From Vibrio chagasii (lineage in GTDB: Bacteria; Pseudomonadota; Gammaproteobacteria; Enterobacterales; Vibrionaceae), in the NCBI RefSeq assembly GCF_024347355.1, contig NZ_AP025465.1:2728001-2792000 (forward strand): a stretch of DNA of 64,000 nt, in the 5' to 3' direction. The position numbers were made by a program, and so were the translations under genes. This document shows, piece after piece, positions 36,702 through 47,036 of this stretch (the stretch's first letter is position 1; every line of letters starts with the position of its first letter). Under the pieces are notes generated by a model. The model worked only from the letters and a program-made list of their open reading frames with translations. It ran no database searches and was not told where the DNA came from.

Positions 36702-36792
36702 CCAATCGCGACTAGTCGAAGCAGACGGAATTGATTCGCTGTATTGAAAAAAATACAGCGTACATCCACTTTGAATAGTCGCGACCTATTGG
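36702..36792 (-). promoter_or_regulatory. pnp leader double hairpin (RNase III-type autoregulatory element)
   Basis: The outer stem pairs CCAAT+CGCGACTA (36702-36714) with TAGTCGCG (36776-36783) and ATTGG (36788-36792). Inside it CGCTGTATT (36737-36745) pairs with AATACAGCG (36752-36760). It lies 60-150 bases upstream of the pnp start in the pnp transcript. In E. coli a comparable leader duplex is cut by RNase III and then attacked by PNPase itself, giving autoregulation. The role here is inferred by position and shape. Confidence 0.75.
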
Positions 36793-36943
36793 CCGACATC
36801 TGTGACTGTAACTTCTGGGTCGTATAATACCTATACAGTTAGCTGTACAAGCGAGGCATAGTATAAACTATTTTTATATACAGGGATATTTTCGTACTGA
36901 AAAAGCTCCGTGAAATAGCTCAAACTCTGTCTTTCAGGTACAA

Positions 36944-36970
36944 AAAAAGGAGCAATAAATGCTCCTTTTT
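36944..36970 (-). terminator. Terminator/attenuator between rpsO and pnp
   Basis: AAAAAGGAGC (36944-36953) pairs with GCTCCTTTTT (36961-36970), and on the minus strand seven T follow. It is placed as in E. coli, where part of the rpsO transcription reads through into pnp. Confidence 0.9.
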
Positions 36971-36998
36971 CTTCAAACAGTCTTTGCAGACATCGCTA

Positions 36999-37268
36999 TT
37001 AGCGACGTAGGCCTAGGCGCTTGATTAGGTCTTGGTAACGAGAAAGGTCTTTACCTTTCAGGTAGTCAAGAAGCTTACGACGGCTAGAAACCATACGTAG
37101 AAGACCACGACGGCTGTGGTGATCGCCTTTGTGAGCTTTGAAGTGACCTTGTAGGTGGTTGATAGAAGCAGTAAGTAGTGCTACTTGTACTTCTGGTGAA
37201 CCTGTGTCGCCTTCAGAGCGCGCGTATTCTGCAACGATTGCTGCTTTAGTTTCTGCATTCAGAGACAT
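36999..37268 (-). CDS. rpsO: 30S ribosomal protein S15
   Basis: 89 residues, standard length. It starts [20 protein letters not shown] and contains [23 protein letters not shown], the rRNA-binding part (in fragments). S15 is a primary binder of 16S rRNA central domain. It lies between truB and pnp in the conserved order. Confidence 0.98.
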   Translation of the reverse strand: MSLNAETKAAIVAEYARSEGDTGSPEVQVALLTASINHLQGHFKAHKGDHHSRRGLLRMVSSRRKLLDYLKGKDLSRYQDLIKRLGLRR

Positions 37269-37397
37269 AATTCTCTCCTGATAAGAGTAGTTTAATATTT
37301 GTAGCAGCCAATCTCTGATTCAGCCGCTACGCGAGCCGAGGATTATAGGGAAGTTTGTCATTTGGTGCAATAACAATCGATGGCCTTAGAAACGAAA

Positions 37398-37429
37398 AAA
37401 GCGAAGCGCTTAAATTAAGCGTTCGCTTT
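37398..37429 (-). terminator. Terminator of truB
   Basis: AAAGCGAA (37398-37405) pairs with TTCGCTTT (37422-37429). An inner CGCTT/AAGCG helix adds to the stem with a one-base bulge. On the minus strand six T follow. It separates the nusA–truB message from rpsO. Confidence 0.85.
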
Positions 37430-37486
37430 CTACTTTATTGATTCGCTTTTCAAGGCTAAACACCAATACCTAACTCGGTATCAGCG

Positions 37487-38440
37487 TTACGCTTGTGGCT
37501 CTTCATCTCTGAAAACAACCAAACGTTTCGGTGCAACTCGACCATCGTCAGCAATCTGAGCAACACCAACAAACAGCTTTTCTTCACCGCTTGTCATGCG
37601 AACCGTACCTTCTGTTGGCGCACCAGCAACTTGAACAGGCATACCGTGCTGAACTAGGTCAGTCAGTTCCGCATTCAAATTAACTTCGGGTAGATCTTCA
37701 ACGGCAGTATCCATTGGCATCAATAGCGGGTCAAGCAGCTCTTTAGGTGCAATATCTTGCTCCTGTGCTTGATCTAAGATCTCGTTAAGCTGCTCTAATG
37801 TTACCATGCGCTCGTAAGGGTATTTCGCAACACCAGTACGACGAAGCATAGTGACGTGAGCACCACAACCTAGCATTTCGCCAAGGTCATCCGTGATCGT
37901 ACGGATGTAAGTACCTTTCGAACAGTGCACTTCCATCTCAACTTCATCACCTTCAAAGCGAAGCAGATCAATCGAGTAGACCGTGATCTTACGTGATTCA
38001 CGTGGCACTTCGATACCAGCACGAGCGTACTCGTACAGTGGCTTGCCTTGGTACTTCAATGCAGAGAACATTGACGGAACTTGGTCAGTTTCACCTTTGA
38101 AGCTTTCAATGCAACGCTCAAGTTGCTCTTGAGTCACATTCACTTCACGAGTTTCAACCACTTCACCATCAGAGTCTGAAGTATTGGTACGCTCACCAAG
38201 CTTAGCAATCACAACGTAGCGCTTATCAGAATCTAGAAGAAACTGAGAGAATTTTGTTGCTTCACCAAGACAGATTGGCAGCATGCCAGTCGCAAGAGGA
38301 TCCAGTGCACCTGTGTGCCCCGCCTTCTCTGCAAAGTAAATACGCTTTACTTTTTGCAGTGCATCATTAGATGAAATGCCAGTTGGCTTATCTAACAGAA
38401 TTACCCCGTTAATAGGGCGACCTTTACGACGGCGAGCCAT
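37487..38440 (-). CDS. truB: tRNA pseudouridine-55 synthase TruB
   Basis: 317 residues. The catalytic aspartate is in [16 protein letters not shown], and the PUA-like C-terminal region is present. It makes psi-55 in the T loop of tRNAs and acts as a tRNA chaperone. The ATG overlaps the rbfA stop by one base (TAATG), so translation is coupled. Confidence 0.97.
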   Translation of the reverse strand: MARRRKGRPINGVILLDKPTGISSNDALQKVKRIYFAEKAGHTGALDPLATGMLPICLGEATKFSQFLLDSDKRYVVIAKLGERTNTSDSDGEVVETREVNVTQEQLERCIESFKGETDQVPSMFSALKYQGKPLYEYARAGIEVPRESRKITVYSIDLLRFEGDEVEMEVHCSKGTYIRTITDDLGEMLGCGAHVTMLRRTGVAKYPYERMVTLEQLNEILDQAQEQDIAPKELLDPLLMPMDTAVEDLPEVNLNAELTDLVQHGMPVQVAGAPTEGTVRMTSGEEKLFVGVAQIADDGRVAPKRLVVFRDEEPQA

Positions 38441-38853
38441 TACTCTTCGCCCTTAGACTGAGTTTCGTCAGTGCGGCCTGCTGCTTCTTGCTTACGCTTG
38501 TCGTCATTCAGAACTTCACTTACTAGGTTAGACATACGCATGCCTTCTACTAGTGTGTTGTCGTAAGTAAAACGTACTTCAGGTGTTAGACGGTGACGAA
38601 TACGCTTGCCTAGCGCCATACGGATTGGCACTTCGTGCTCTTTAAGAGCAGCAAGGCATGATTCAGGTGTTTGCTCACCAATACATAAGAAAGTAACGAA
38701 AACTTTTGCGTACGCAAGGTCACGAGACACTTCTACGTCTGAGATCGTTACCATACCGATACGTGAGTCACGAACTTCACGTTGTAGGATAAGAGCAAGC
38801 TCTTTTTGAAGCTGCTGAGACACACGTTGTGTGCGGCTAAATTCTTTTGACAT
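38440..38853 (-). CDS. rbfA: Ribosome-binding factor A
   Basis: 137 residues. KH-like motif region [14 protein letters not shown] and the early [18 protein letters not shown] are conserved. RbfA helps 16S rRNA 5' end maturation, especially in the cold. Its end overlaps truB by one base. An unusual GC-rich hairpin lies upstream, between infB and rbfA. Confidence 0.96.
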   Translation of the reverse strand: MSKEFSRTQRVSQQLQKELALILQREVRDSRIGMVTISDVEVSRDLAYAKVFVTFLCIGEQTPESCLAALKEHEVPIRMALGKRIRHRLTPEVRFTYDNTLVEGMRMSNLVSEVLNDDKRKQEAAGRTDETQSKGEE

Positions 38854-38874
38854 TTTCTTTTCTCACTTAGAAAG

Positions 38875-38905
38875 ATGGGGGGCTTGGTAATTACCAGCCC
38901 CCCAT
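38875..38905. other. GC-rich hairpin in the infB–rbfA gap
   Basis: ATGGGGGGC (38875-38883) pairs with GCCCCCCAT (38897-38905). The palindrome GGTAATTACC (38886-38895) extends the stem inward. No T-run follows on the minus strand. It is a candidate RNase III or RNase E processing or protection site in the polycistronic message. Confidence 0.7.
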
Positions 38906-38986
38906 GGTGTATTCAACAACCGATTACTTCTTACCTTTACTAGTAATGTTAGTAACCTTAGTCAATATGTCGAGTCGTACAGACGA

Positions 38987-41677
38987 TTAGTCTAGAGTAC
39001 GTTTAACCTCAACGATTTCGAATACTTCGATCTGGTCACCAACGCGTACGTCGTTGTAGTTCTTAACACCGATACCACACTCGTAACCATTCTTAACTTC
39101 TTGAACGTCGTCTTTGAAGCGACGAAGTGACTCAAGTTCACCTTCGTAGATAACAACGTTGTCGCGTAGTACGCGGATTGGGTTGTTACGCTTAATTACG
39201 CCTTCAGTAACCATAGAACCAGCGATCGCGCCAAGTTTAGGTGACTTAAATACGTCACGTACTTCAGCAAGACCAATGATCTCTTGTTTGAATTCAGGAG
39301 CAAGCATACCGCCCATTGCCTGTTTCACTTCGTCGATCAGTTGGTAAATGATTGAGTAGTAACGTAGATCTAGGTTTTCGTTCTGAACCGTGTTACGCGC
39401 AGTTGCATCAGCACGAACGTTGAAACCAAGGATGATAGCGTTAGAAGCTGCTGCAAGTGTTGCATCAGTTTCAGTAATACCACCAACACCAGAACCTACG
39501 ATGTTCACTTTAACTTCGTCAGTTGATAGTTTCAGTAGAGAGTCAGCAATTGCTTCTACAGAACCTTGAACGTCAGCTTTAAGTACTACGTTCAGTTCAG
39601 CAACTTCACCAGCAGCCATGTTAGAGAACATGTTCTCTAGTTTCGCTTTCTGTTGACGAGCTAGTTTCACTTCACGGAATTTACCTTGACGGTAGTTCGC
39701 AACTTCACGAGCTTTACGCTCATCACGTACTACTGTTGCTTCATCACCTGAAGCTGGTACACCAGAAAGACCTAGGATCTCTACTGGGATAGAAGGACCT
39801 GCTGTCACTACTTCTTTACCGTTTTCATCGCGCATTGCACGAACACGGCCGTACTCTTGACCACAAAGAACGATGTCGCCTTTGTTTAGAGTACCAGACT
39901 GAACTAGGACTGTTGCAACTGGACCACGACCTTTATCAAGACGAGATTCAACAACAACGCCAGATGCCATGCCTTCTTTAACTGCAGTCAGTTCAAGAAC
40001 TTCAGATTGAAGAAGGATTGCTTCTAGAAGACCATCGATGTTTGTACCCTGTTTAGCAGAGATGTGAACGAACATGTTCTCACCGCCCCATTCCTCAGGG
40101 ATTACGTCGTATTGAGCTAGCTCATTCTTAACGTTGTCTGGGTTTGCACCCTCTTTATCGATCTTGTTCACAGCAACAATCAGAGGAACGCCTGCCGCTT
40201 TCGCGTGCTGGATCGCTTCGATTGTTTGTGGCATTACGCCATCGTCTGCTGCCACTACTAGTACAACGATATCTGTCGCTTGAGCACCACGTGCACGCAT
40301 AGCAGTAAACGCCGCGTGTCCAGGAGTATCAAGGAAAGTGATCATGCCGTTGTCAGTATCTACGTGGTAAGCACCGATGTGCTGCGTGATACCGCCAGCT
40401 TCGCCAGAAGCAACGTGTGCTTTACGAATGTAGTCAAGTGTCGATGTTTTACCGTGGTCAACGTGACCCATGATAGTAACAACTGGAGCACGACCTTCAG
40501 CGATAGCATCGTTATCACGGTCTGCTAGTACTGCTTCTTCAAGTTCGTTTTCTTTACGTAGGATTACCTTGTGACCCATTTCTTCAGCAACAAGTTGTGC
40601 TGTTTCTTGGTCAATCACTTGGTTGATAGTCGCCATAGCGCCCATCTTCATCATGACTTTGATAACTTCAGTTGCTTTAACTGACATTTTGCTAGCCAGT
40701 TCAGATACAACGATAGTTTCGCCGATAGCAACGTCAGACTTAGCAACAGTTGCTGACTTATCGAAGCCTTGCTGCATTGAAGTTGGTTTAGCAAGCTTAC
40801 CTTTAGCACCACGACCACGTTGGTTACGACCACCACGGTTGTTGCCAGGTTGGTTAGCTGGAGCTGCTTTCTTCTTACGACGACGAGGCGCTTTTTCTTC
40901 TTTCTGGTCAGCTGCATCTTCAGCTTCACGAGCGTAAGTAGAAGTTGTCACGTGGTAGTCCGCAGACTTCTCTTGTTCTTTCTTCTTCTGCTCTTCTTCA
41001 GACCAGCGCGCTTCGTTCTCTTCAGCTAGCTTACGAGCTTCTTCAACTAGCTTCGCCGCTTCAGCTTCAGCTTTACGCTGTGCTTCTTGCTCTTGACGAG
41101 CTTTTAGTTCATCCGCTTCTTTTTTCGCTTGTGCGTTAGCGTCTGCATTTTTTGAATTCATGTCTTTTTTAGCCTTTTCAGCTTGGGCGCGTTGAGCTTT
41201 TTCTTCAGCATCACGTTTTGCATCCGCTTCACGTTTTGCTTTCTCATCAGCTTCGCGCTGTGCTTTCTCTGCAGCTTCACGTTTCGCAAGCTCTTCAGCT
41301 TCTTGACGTGCTTTCTCTTCCGCTTCACGCTTAGCTGCTTCCTCAGCTTCACGTTTCGCTTCATCTTCAATAGCGCTGCGCTTCACGTAAGTACGCTTTT
41401 TACGTACCTCTACTTGAACATCCTTACTCTTACCGCCTCCAGCGGCAACACTTAGCGTGCTGCGGGTCTTGCGTTGAAGAGTTAAACGAGTCGGCTCTGC
41501 TTCACCAGAAGTATCGCCATGCTCCTTTTTAAGGTGCGTTAGCAATGTTTGCTTCTCTGAATCAGTTACTTGATCCGACCCTGATTTCTTCATGCCTGCA
41601 TCAGCAAGTTGTTCAATTAAGCGGTCAACTGGCGTACCAATCTCTTCACTCAGTGCTTTAACTGTTAATTGTGTCAT
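38987..41677 (-). CDS. infB: Translation initiation factor IF-2
   Basis: 896 residues. The N-terminal part holds the IF2_N domain (about 1-52) and a long charged helix of K/E/A/R repeats (about 105-235). The GTPase core then carries [17 protein letters not shown] and NKID, and domains II-IV follow to the C-terminus. It places initiator tRNA on the 30S subunit. Fourth in the metY–rimP–nusA–infB–rbfA–truB order. Alternative internal starts (IF2-beta) are known in E. coli and could exist here. Confidence 0.97.
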   Translation of the reverse strand: MTQLTVKALSEEIGTPVDRLIEQLADAGMKKSGSDQVTDSEKQTLLTHLKKEHGDTSGEAEPTRLTLQRKTRSTLSVAAGGGKSKDVQVEVRKKRTYVKRSAIEDEAKREAEEAAKREAEEKARQEAEELAKREAAEKAQREADEKAKREADAKRDAEEKAQRAQAEKAKKDMNSKNADANAQAKKEADELKARQEQEAQRKAEAEAAKLVEEARKLAEENEARWSEEEQKKKEQEKSADYHVTTSTYAREAEDAADQKEEKAPRRRKKKAAPANQPGNNRGGRNQRGRGAKGKLAKPTSMQQGFDKSATVAKSDVAIGETIVVSELASKMSVKATEVIKVMMKMGAMATINQVIDQETAQLVAEEMGHKVILRKENELEEAVLADRDNDAIAEGRAPVVTIMGHVDHGKTSTLDYIRKAHVASGEAGGITQHIGAYHVDTDNGMITFLDTPGHAAFTAMRARGAQATDIVVLVVAADDGVMPQTIEAIQHAKAAGVPLIVAVNKIDKEGANPDNVKNELAQYDVIPEEWGGENMFVHISAKQGTNIDGLLEAILLQSEVLELTAVKEGMASGVVVESRLDKGRGPVATVLVQSGTLNKGDIVLCGQEYGRVRAMRDENGKEVVTAGPSIPVEILGLSGVPASGDEATVVRDERKAREVANYRQGKFREVKLARQQKAKLENMFSNMAAGEVAELNVVLKADVQGSVEAIADSLLKLSTDEVKVNIVGSGVGGITETDATLAAASNAIILGFNVRADATARNTVQNENLDLRYYSIIYQLIDEVKQAMGGMLAPEFKQEIIGLAEVRDVFKSPKLGAIAGSMVTEGVIKRNNPIRVLRDNVVIYEGELESLRRFKDDVQEVKNGYECGIGVKNYNDVRVGDQIEVFEIVEVKRTLD

Positions 41678-41699
41678 ACCGCTTTCTCTCCTTGCTGAA

Positions 41700-43187
41700 T
41701 TATTCTTCGTCGCCGAACCAACAGATGTTACGTGCAGCCATAATTAGCTCACCCGCACGTTCTGCAGTTAGGTCTTCAATGCCTTCTAGTTCATCAACGC
41801 CTTGGTCAGCTAGGTCTTCCAATGTTGCCACGCCTTTTGCTGCAAGTTTGTAAGCCATTTCACGCTCTAGGCCTTCAAGTGCTAGCAAGTCTTCAGCAGG
41901 TTCAACACCGTCAAACGTCTCTTCTTTCGCAAGTGCTAGAGTCGTTAGTGCATCTTTTGCACGGTTACGTAGTTCTTCAACGATACCTTCGTCTAGGCCA
42001 TCAACTTCAAGAAGTTCGTTTACTGGTACGTAAGCCACTTCTTCTAGCGTAGAGAAACCTTCTTCAACAAGTAGCTGAGCAAAGTCTTCTTCGATGTCTA
42101 GGTGCTTCATGAAGTTTTCAATCGAAGCAACCGCTTCTTCTTGGTGTTTCTTCTGAAGGTCTTCAACCGTCATTACGTTCAGTTCCCAACCAGTCAGTTG
42201 AGATGCTAGACGTACGTTTTGACCGCTACGGCCGATAGCTTGCGCTAGGTTGTCCGCTTCAACAGCGATGTCCATTGAGTGTGCATCTTCATCAACGATG
42301 ATAGAAGCAACATCAGCTGGAGCCATTGCATTGATTACGAACTGAGCTGGGTTATCGTCCCAAAGAACGATATCGATACGCTCGCCGCCAAGCTCGCCAG
42401 ATACAGCTTGTACACGTGCACCACGCATACCAACACACGCGCCCACTGGGTCAATGCGCTTGTCGTTTGTTTTCACAGCGATTTTAGCACGAGAACCTGC
42501 GTCACGTGCAGCACCTTTAAGTTCAATTAGCTCTTCACCAATCTCAGGTACTTCAACACGGAATAGCTCAGCTAGCATTTCAGGCTTAGAGCGAGTAATG
42601 AATAGCTGGAAGCCACGAGCTTCAGGTTTAACTGCGTATAGAAGACCACGTACACGGTCGCCTGGACGGAAGTTTTCACGAGGAAGTTGGTCATCACGTA
42701 GGATTACCGCTTCAGCGTTGTTACCTAGGTCTAGGATGATCGTGTCACGGTTAACTTTCTTAACCACACCAGTTACTAGCTCACCTTCGTTGTCGATGAA
42801 CTGCTCAACGATTTGAGCACGCTCTGCTTCACGTACTTTTTGTACGATAACTTGCTTCGCAGTTTGAGTCGTAATACGGTCAAACGTTACTGACTCGATG
42901 TCATCTTCAATGAAACCGCCAAGTTCGATCTCTGGATCGTCGTACTTAGCAGCTTCAAGAGAAATCTCTTTTGTTGGGTTTTCAACAACTTCAACAGCTT
43001 CCCAGCGACGGAAAGTTTCGAAATCACCTGTTTTACGGTCGATTTCAACACGAACTTCGATTTCTAGTTCGCTTTTCTTTTTTGTTGCCGTTGCAAGCGC
43101 GATTTCAAGCGCTTCAAAAATACGCTCACGAGGAACTGCTTTCTCATTAGAAACAGCTTCTACTACCGCCAAAATTTCTTTGTTCAT
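41700..43187 (-). CDS. nusA: Transcription termination/antitermination factor NusA
   Basis: 495 residues, identical in length to E. coli. N-terminal RNA-polymerase-binding domain, S1 ([16 protein letters not shown]), KH1/KH2 ([17 protein letters not shown], then [13 protein letters not shown]) and two acidic C-terminal repeats (about 360-420 and 435-490) are seen. It binds RNA polymerase and controls pausing, termination and antitermination. 22 bp separate it from infB. Confidence 0.98.
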   Translation of the reverse strand: MNKEILAVVEAVSNEKAVPRERIFEALEIALATATKKKSELEIEVRVEIDRKTGDFETFRRWEAVEVVENPTKEISLEAAKYDDPEIELGGFIEDDIESVTFDRITTQTAKQVIVQKVREAERAQIVEQFIDNEGELVTGVVKKVNRDTIILDLGNNAEAVILRDDQLPRENFRPGDRVRGLLYAVKPEARGFQLFITRSKPEMLAELFRVEVPEIGEELIELKGAARDAGSRAKIAVKTNDKRIDPVGACVGMRGARVQAVSGELGGERIDIVLWDDNPAQFVINAMAPADVASIIVDEDAHSMDIAVEADNLAQAIGRSGQNVRLASQLTGWELNVMTVEDLQKKHQEEAVASIENFMKHLDIEEDFAQLLVEEGFSTLEEVAYVPVNELLEVDGLDEGIVEELRNRAKDALTTLALAKEETFDGVEPAEDLLALEGLEREMAYKLAAKGVATLEDLADQGVDELEGIEDLTAERAGELIMAARNICWFGDEE

Positions 43188-43222
43188 TAATCTAGCCTCT
43201 TAAGCTCTTCTCTCTAGGAGAA

Positions 43223-43678
43223 CTAAAATTTAGGGATCAGGTTCGCTTTCGCAATATTGCTTAGGACGAATTCTTCTTCTTGTCCTTCAACCAATACTTT
43301 TACTGTCTCGCCTTCAATAGATTGGATATCACCTTTCCATTTACGACGGTTGCCGACAGCCATTTTCAAAACGATGCTTACCTCGTGACCAATAAATTGT
43401 TGGTAATGCTCTGCTTTGAACAGTGGTCTCTCTAAACCTGGTGAAGACACTTCAAGGTTATAAGCCACTGAAATTGGATCTTCAACATCCATTACGGCAC
43501 TTACTTGGTGACTAACTTCAGCGCAGTCGTCTACATTGATGCCGTTTGGAGAATCGATGTAAATACGTAGCGTTGAGTGCTCACCAGCACGAATAAATTC
43601 TAATCCAACTAACTCATAACCTGATGCTGCTACTGGAGCGTCAAGCATTTCAGTAAGTTGTCTTTCTAAACCAGTCAT
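43223..43678 (-). CDS. rimP: Ribosome maturation factor RimP
   Basis: 151 residues. The family block [20 protein letters not shown] and SPGLERPLF are present. It assists 30S assembly. First protein gene of the nusA–infB operon, 35 bp before nusA. Confidence 0.97.
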   Translation of the reverse strand: MTGLERQLTEMLDAPVAASGYELVGLEFIRAGEHSTLRIYIDSPNGINVDDCAEVSHQVSAVMDVEDPISVAYNLEVSSPGLERPLFKAEHYQQFIGHEVSIVLKMAVGNRRKWKGDIQSIEGETVKVLVEGQEEEFVLSNIAKANLIPKF

Positions 43679-43770
43679 TTAACCACTCCAGAAACAAAAA
43701 AAGGGCTCAAAGCCCAATTTAAATTCCAAGCAAACATTATCTAAACGCATTTACAAATGCTTAGATAACA

Positions 43771-43797
43771 AAAAACCCCGTATAAGCCGGGGTTTTT
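43771..43797 (-). terminator. Terminator between initiator tRNA and rimP
   Basis: AAAAACCCCG (43771-43780) pairs with CGGGGTTTTT (43788-43797); T-run on the minus strand. It can end tRNA transcription or act as an attenuator before rimP, since metY and rimP are cotranscribed in E. coli. An imperfect hairpin follows at 43739-43766. Confidence 0.82.
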
Positions 43798-43850
43798 GTT
43801 GCTGGACCCTTATATGCTAAGTGCCATCAAATTTGATATCACACTTAACT

Positions 43851-43871
43851 CACAGTGAGGTTCACACTGTG
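43851..43871. other. 7-bp hairpin downstream of tRNA-fMet
   Basis: CACAGTG (43851-43857) pairs with CACTGTG (43865-43871) around 7 bases. It lies 42 bases beyond the tRNA 3' end and may serve 3' trailer processing. Confidence 0.4.
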
Positions 43872-43912
43872 CAAACTTGCTACCAATCAAGACTAAATAT
43901 AGCACTTAAAAT

Positions 43913-43989
<77 letters not shown>

Positions 43990-44042
43990 TCCGACTTGCG
44001 AGCATTATACGCCCAACAAGATGTTTTACAAGTTTGTAAACA

Positions 44043-44127
44043 TGGTGCCGAGAGAGGGACTCGAACCCTCACACCCTAAGGCACTAGCACCTCATGCTAG
44101 CGTGTCTACCAATTTCACCATCTCGGC
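44043..44127 (-). tRNA. leuU: tRNA-Leu (GAG anticodon)
   Basis: 85 bases with a long variable arm and encoded CCA, read GCCGAGATGGTGAAATTGG at its 5' end. The anticodon loop is ATGAGGT, giving GAG. It follows secG as leuU does in E. coli and precedes the initiator tRNA by 53 bp. Confidence 0.96.
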
Positions 44128-44143
44128 ATCAAATCTTTACAGA

Positions 44144-44476
44144 TTATTGTGGAATCTCGTCGCCTTGCGCCGGAACTTCACTCACTGCGTCTTCAGCTTG
44201 CTGGATAACCTGACCTTGAGTCGGGTCCATCCACTGTGACTCAGTTTTATGTGTAGACATATTACCAAGCACTAAGCTAAGGACAAAAAATGTAGTTGCA
44301 AAAATTGCAGTCATTCGGGTTAGGAAATTTCCTGAGCCACTAGCACCAAACACAGTGTTTGAAGCGCCAGCACCGAAAGAGGCTCCCATATCTGCGCCTT
44401 TACCTTGTTGAATCAACACTAGGCCAATTACACCAAGCGCTGCCAACAGGTAAATCACAAGTAGAACTGTAAACAT
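44144..44476 (-). CDS. secG: Protein-export membrane subunit SecG
   Basis: 110 residues from the ATG at 44476; an open frame upstream is spurious. Two membrane helices (about 2-20 and 54-72) flank the conserved cytosolic loop [19 protein letters not shown]. SecG joins SecYE to aid translocation. Directly upstream of leuU, as in E. coli. Confidence 0.96.
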   Translation of the reverse strand: MFTVLLVIYLLAALGVIGLVLIQQGKGADMGASFGAGASNTVFGASGSGNFLTRMTAIFATTFFVLSLVLGNMSTHKTESQWMDPTQGQVIQQAEDAVSEVPAQGDEIPQ

Positions 44477-44640
44477 TTTTCCACCTATGTTCCTAATTGT
44501 TGAGCCAGCGCCGTTCAAAAAAGTTATTTTCAAGAACAAGGCTAGCGACCTCCTAACTGAAGGCCGAGCAATACTAGCGAATGCGGCGATGGCTGACAAG
44601 GAGAATTTGCTAAAAAATAAGCCTTTACCAAGTGAACGGT

Positions 44641-44692
44641 TAAAAAAAGGCCAAAAGCGACACAAAACCCATTTATGTCCCTTTTGACCTTT
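44641..44692 (-). terminator. Terminator of glmM
   Basis: Three helices stack with single mismatches: AAAGG/CCTTT (44646-44650 with 44688-44692), CAAAAG/CTTTTG (44652-44657 with 44681-44686) and GACA/TGTC (44659-44662 with 44676-44679). Seven T follow on the minus strand. It separates glmM from secG. The rest of 44477-44755 shows no gene. Confidence 0.75.
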
Positions 44693-44755
44693 ATACTATT
44701 TAACCCTTGTTACTCGTAGATATACTTGATAGCACTCGCTGAGTAAGGCGCTAAA

Positions 44756-46096
44756 TTAGCAATTCGCTTTTACTGCATCTGCGATCTTAAGTGCTGAAGC
44801 TTGAACTAAATCAGCATCTTCACCTTCAACCATTACGCGCAATAGTGGCTCTGTACCAGACTTACGAAGTAGCACACGACCCTTCTCGCCAAGCTCAGCT
44901 TCTACTTCGACAACTGCCGCTTTCACAGCTTCAGCTTCCAGTGGGTTTGAATCACCACTGAAACGAACGTTTTCTAAGACTTGCGGGTATAGCGTCATGC
45001 CTTGAGAAAGCTCGTTCAATGTCATTTCACTGCCAACCACTGAAGCAAGCACTTGCAGTGCTGCAACGATAGCATCACCAGTAGTCACTTTATCTAGCAG
45101 GATAACGTGACCTGAGTTTTCAGCACCGATCTTCCAGCCTTTTGCTAACAGTTGTTCCATTACGTAACGGTCACCAACTGCAGCGCGCACAAATGGAATA
45201 CCTAATTGCTTAAGGCCGTTTTCCATACCTAGGTTGGTCATCAGTGTACCAACAACGCCACCTTTCAACTCACCACGACGCAACGCATCGCGAGCAATGA
45301 TGTAAGCAATTTGGTCACCATCTACCTTATTACCTAGCTCATCAACCATGATGATACGGTCACCGTCACCATCAAAGCCAAGGCCTAGTGCGGCTTTTTC
45401 TTCTAGCACTTTCGCTTGTAGAGCACGAACATCAGTCGCACCCACTTCGTGGTTAATGTTGGTACCGTTTGGTTCAACGCCAATAGCTACAACCTCAGCA
45501 CCTAGCTCTTTAAATACCGCAGGAGCAATGTGGTAAGTCGCGCCATGAGCACAGTCGACAACAATCTTCATGCCAGCAAGCGTCATTTGATTCGGGAACG
45601 TGCTCTTACAGAATTCAATGTAACGACCTGCCGCATCGTTTAGACGAACCGCTTTACCAAGCTCAGAAGAGTCAACACACTCAATGTCTTTATCAAGTTC
45701 AGCTTCAATCGCCAACTCGATATCATCTGGAAGTTTAGTGCCCTCAGAAGAGAAGAATTTAATACCGTTATCGTAGTAAGGGTTGTGTGAAGCCGAGATT
45801 ACGATGCCCGCTTCAGCACGGAATGTTTGTGTTAGGTAAGCAACAGCAGGTGTTGGCATAGGACCAGTGAACGTCGCTTGTAAACCAGCAGCAGCAAGAC
45901 CTGCCTCTAACGCAGACTCCAACATGTAACCAGAGATACGCGTATCTTTACCGATAATAACTTTCTTTGTACCTTGCTTTGCAAGTACACGACCAGCAGC
46001 CCAGCCAAGCTTCAGAACAAAATCAGGTGTGATCGGGTACTGGCCTACTTTGCCACGCACACCATCTGTGCCGAAATAACGTCTTTTATCAGACAT
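44756..46096 (-). CDS. glmM: Phosphoglucosamine mutase GlmM
   Basis: 446 residues. The phosphoserine active site is in [15 protein letters not shown] and the metal site in GFDGDGDRI. It converts glucosamine-6-P to glucosamine-1-P for UDP-GlcNAc, and so for peptidoglycan and LPS. It follows folP by 21 bp, the same order as E. coli ftsH–folP–glmM–secG. Confidence 0.97.
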   Translation of the reverse strand: MSDKRRYFGTDGVRGKVGQYPITPDFVLKLGWAAGRVLAKQGTKKVIIGKDTRISGYMLESALEAGLAAAGLQATFTGPMPTPAVAYLTQTFRAEAGIVISASHNPYYDNGIKFFSSEGTKLPDDIELAIEAELDKDIECVDSSELGKAVRLNDAAGRYIEFCKSTFPNQMTLAGMKIVVDCAHGATYHIAPAVFKELGAEVVAIGVEPNGTNINHEVGATDVRALQAKVLEEKAALGLGFDGDGDRIIMVDELGNKVDGDQIAYIIARDALRRGELKGGVVGTLMTNLGMENGLKQLGIPFVRAAVGDRYVMEQLLAKGWKIGAENSGHVILLDKVTTGDAIVAALQVLASVVGSEMTLNELSQGMTLYPQVLENVRFSGDSNPLEAEAVKAAVVEVEAELGEKGRVLLRKSGTEPLLRVMVEGEDADLVQASALKIADAVKANC

Positions 46097-46117
46097 AGTG
46101 AATTTCCTTAATTATAT

Positions 46118-46948
46118 TTAGTGATTGTTATTCATCACTTCGATTATTTTCATCGCTTCCAGTGTCTCCTCGACATCATGAACGCGAATAATTTGTGCGC
46201 CTTTCATCGCGGCAATCGTCGCGCAAGTGACGCTTGCGACCATGCAGTCGGCTGGAACCTTATCTAGCAATTTAAAGATCATCGACTTTCTCGACATCCC
46301 CGCTAAAACAGGTAAGCCTAACGAATGAAACTTTTCAAGATGCACTAATAGGTGGTAATTGTGTTCGATGGTTTTACCAAAACCGAAGCCTGGATCAAGA
46401 ATCAACTGCTCTTTTGAAATACCCACCGCCTCACAAGCTTCTACCCTTTCTTGCAAGAATGCTTCTACATCCTGAAGAACATCATCATAACTTGGGTTAG
46501 CTTGCATGGTTCTTGGCTGGCCTTTCATGTGCATCAGACAAATCGGAACATTGGCATCAGCAGCGACTTGTAATGCTCCAGGTTCTTGCAAAGCGCGCAC
46601 ATCATTGATCAAATCAGCACCCGCTTCAACAGCTTGGCGCATCACTTCCGCTTTACTGGTATCTATCGAGATCCACACATCAAACTTGGCACGAATGGCT
46701 TTAATAGCAGGGATGACACGCGCAAGTTCTTCTTCTAATGAAACATCAGGAGCGCCAGGTCGAGTTGACTCACCACCAATATCGATAATGCTGACGCCCG
46801 CTTGAATCATGCGTTCAGCTTGCTGCAGGGCATTATCGAGTGAGTTAAATTTCCCACCATCAGAGAAAGAATCTGGGGTGACATTGAGGATACCCATCAC
46901 ATGTGGGCGATCTAACACGAGAATTTTATTATTTGCTTTTAATATCAT
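46118..46948 (-). CDS. folP: Dihydropteroate synthase FolP
   Basis: 276 residues. The pterin site is in MGILNVTPDSFSDGG and the sulfonamide-target loop in GGESTRPGAPDVS. It joins pterin pyrophosphate to p-aminobenzoate in folate synthesis. The chromosomal, housekeeping form; not a sul resistance gene. Confidence 0.97.
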   Translation of the reverse strand: MILKANNKILVLDRPHVMGILNVTPDSFSDGGKFNSLDNALQQAERMIQAGVSIIDIGGESTRPGAPDVSLEEELARVIPAIKAIRAKFDVWISIDTSKAEVMRQAVEAGADLINDVRALQEPGALQVAADANVPICLMHMKGQPRTMQANPSYDDVLQDVEAFLQERVEACEAVGISKEQLILDPGFGFGKTIEHNYHLLVHLEKFHSLGLPVLAGMSRKSMIFKLLDKVPADCMVASVTCATIAAMKGAQIIRVHDVEETLEAMKIIEVMNNNH

Positions 46949-46993
46949 GGAAGGCCGATCTTAAAGGGAAAAACACCATAGGCTATAAACAGA

Positions 46994-47019
46994 AAAACCC
47001 TGAGCGTACTCAGGGTTTT
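46994..47019 (-). terminator. Terminator between ftsH and folP
   Basis: AAAACCCTGAG (46994-47004) pairs perfectly with CTCAGGGTTTT (47009-47019), with T-run on the minus strand. It should limit read-through from ftsH into folP–glmM. Confidence 0.9.
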
Positions 47020-47036
47020 AATTGATAGTTTAGCGA

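Noticed and set aside
40623..41455. Several frames opposite and beside the infB N-terminal region
   Set aside because: They arise from the repetitive GCT/GAA-rich codons of the charged helix of IF-2.
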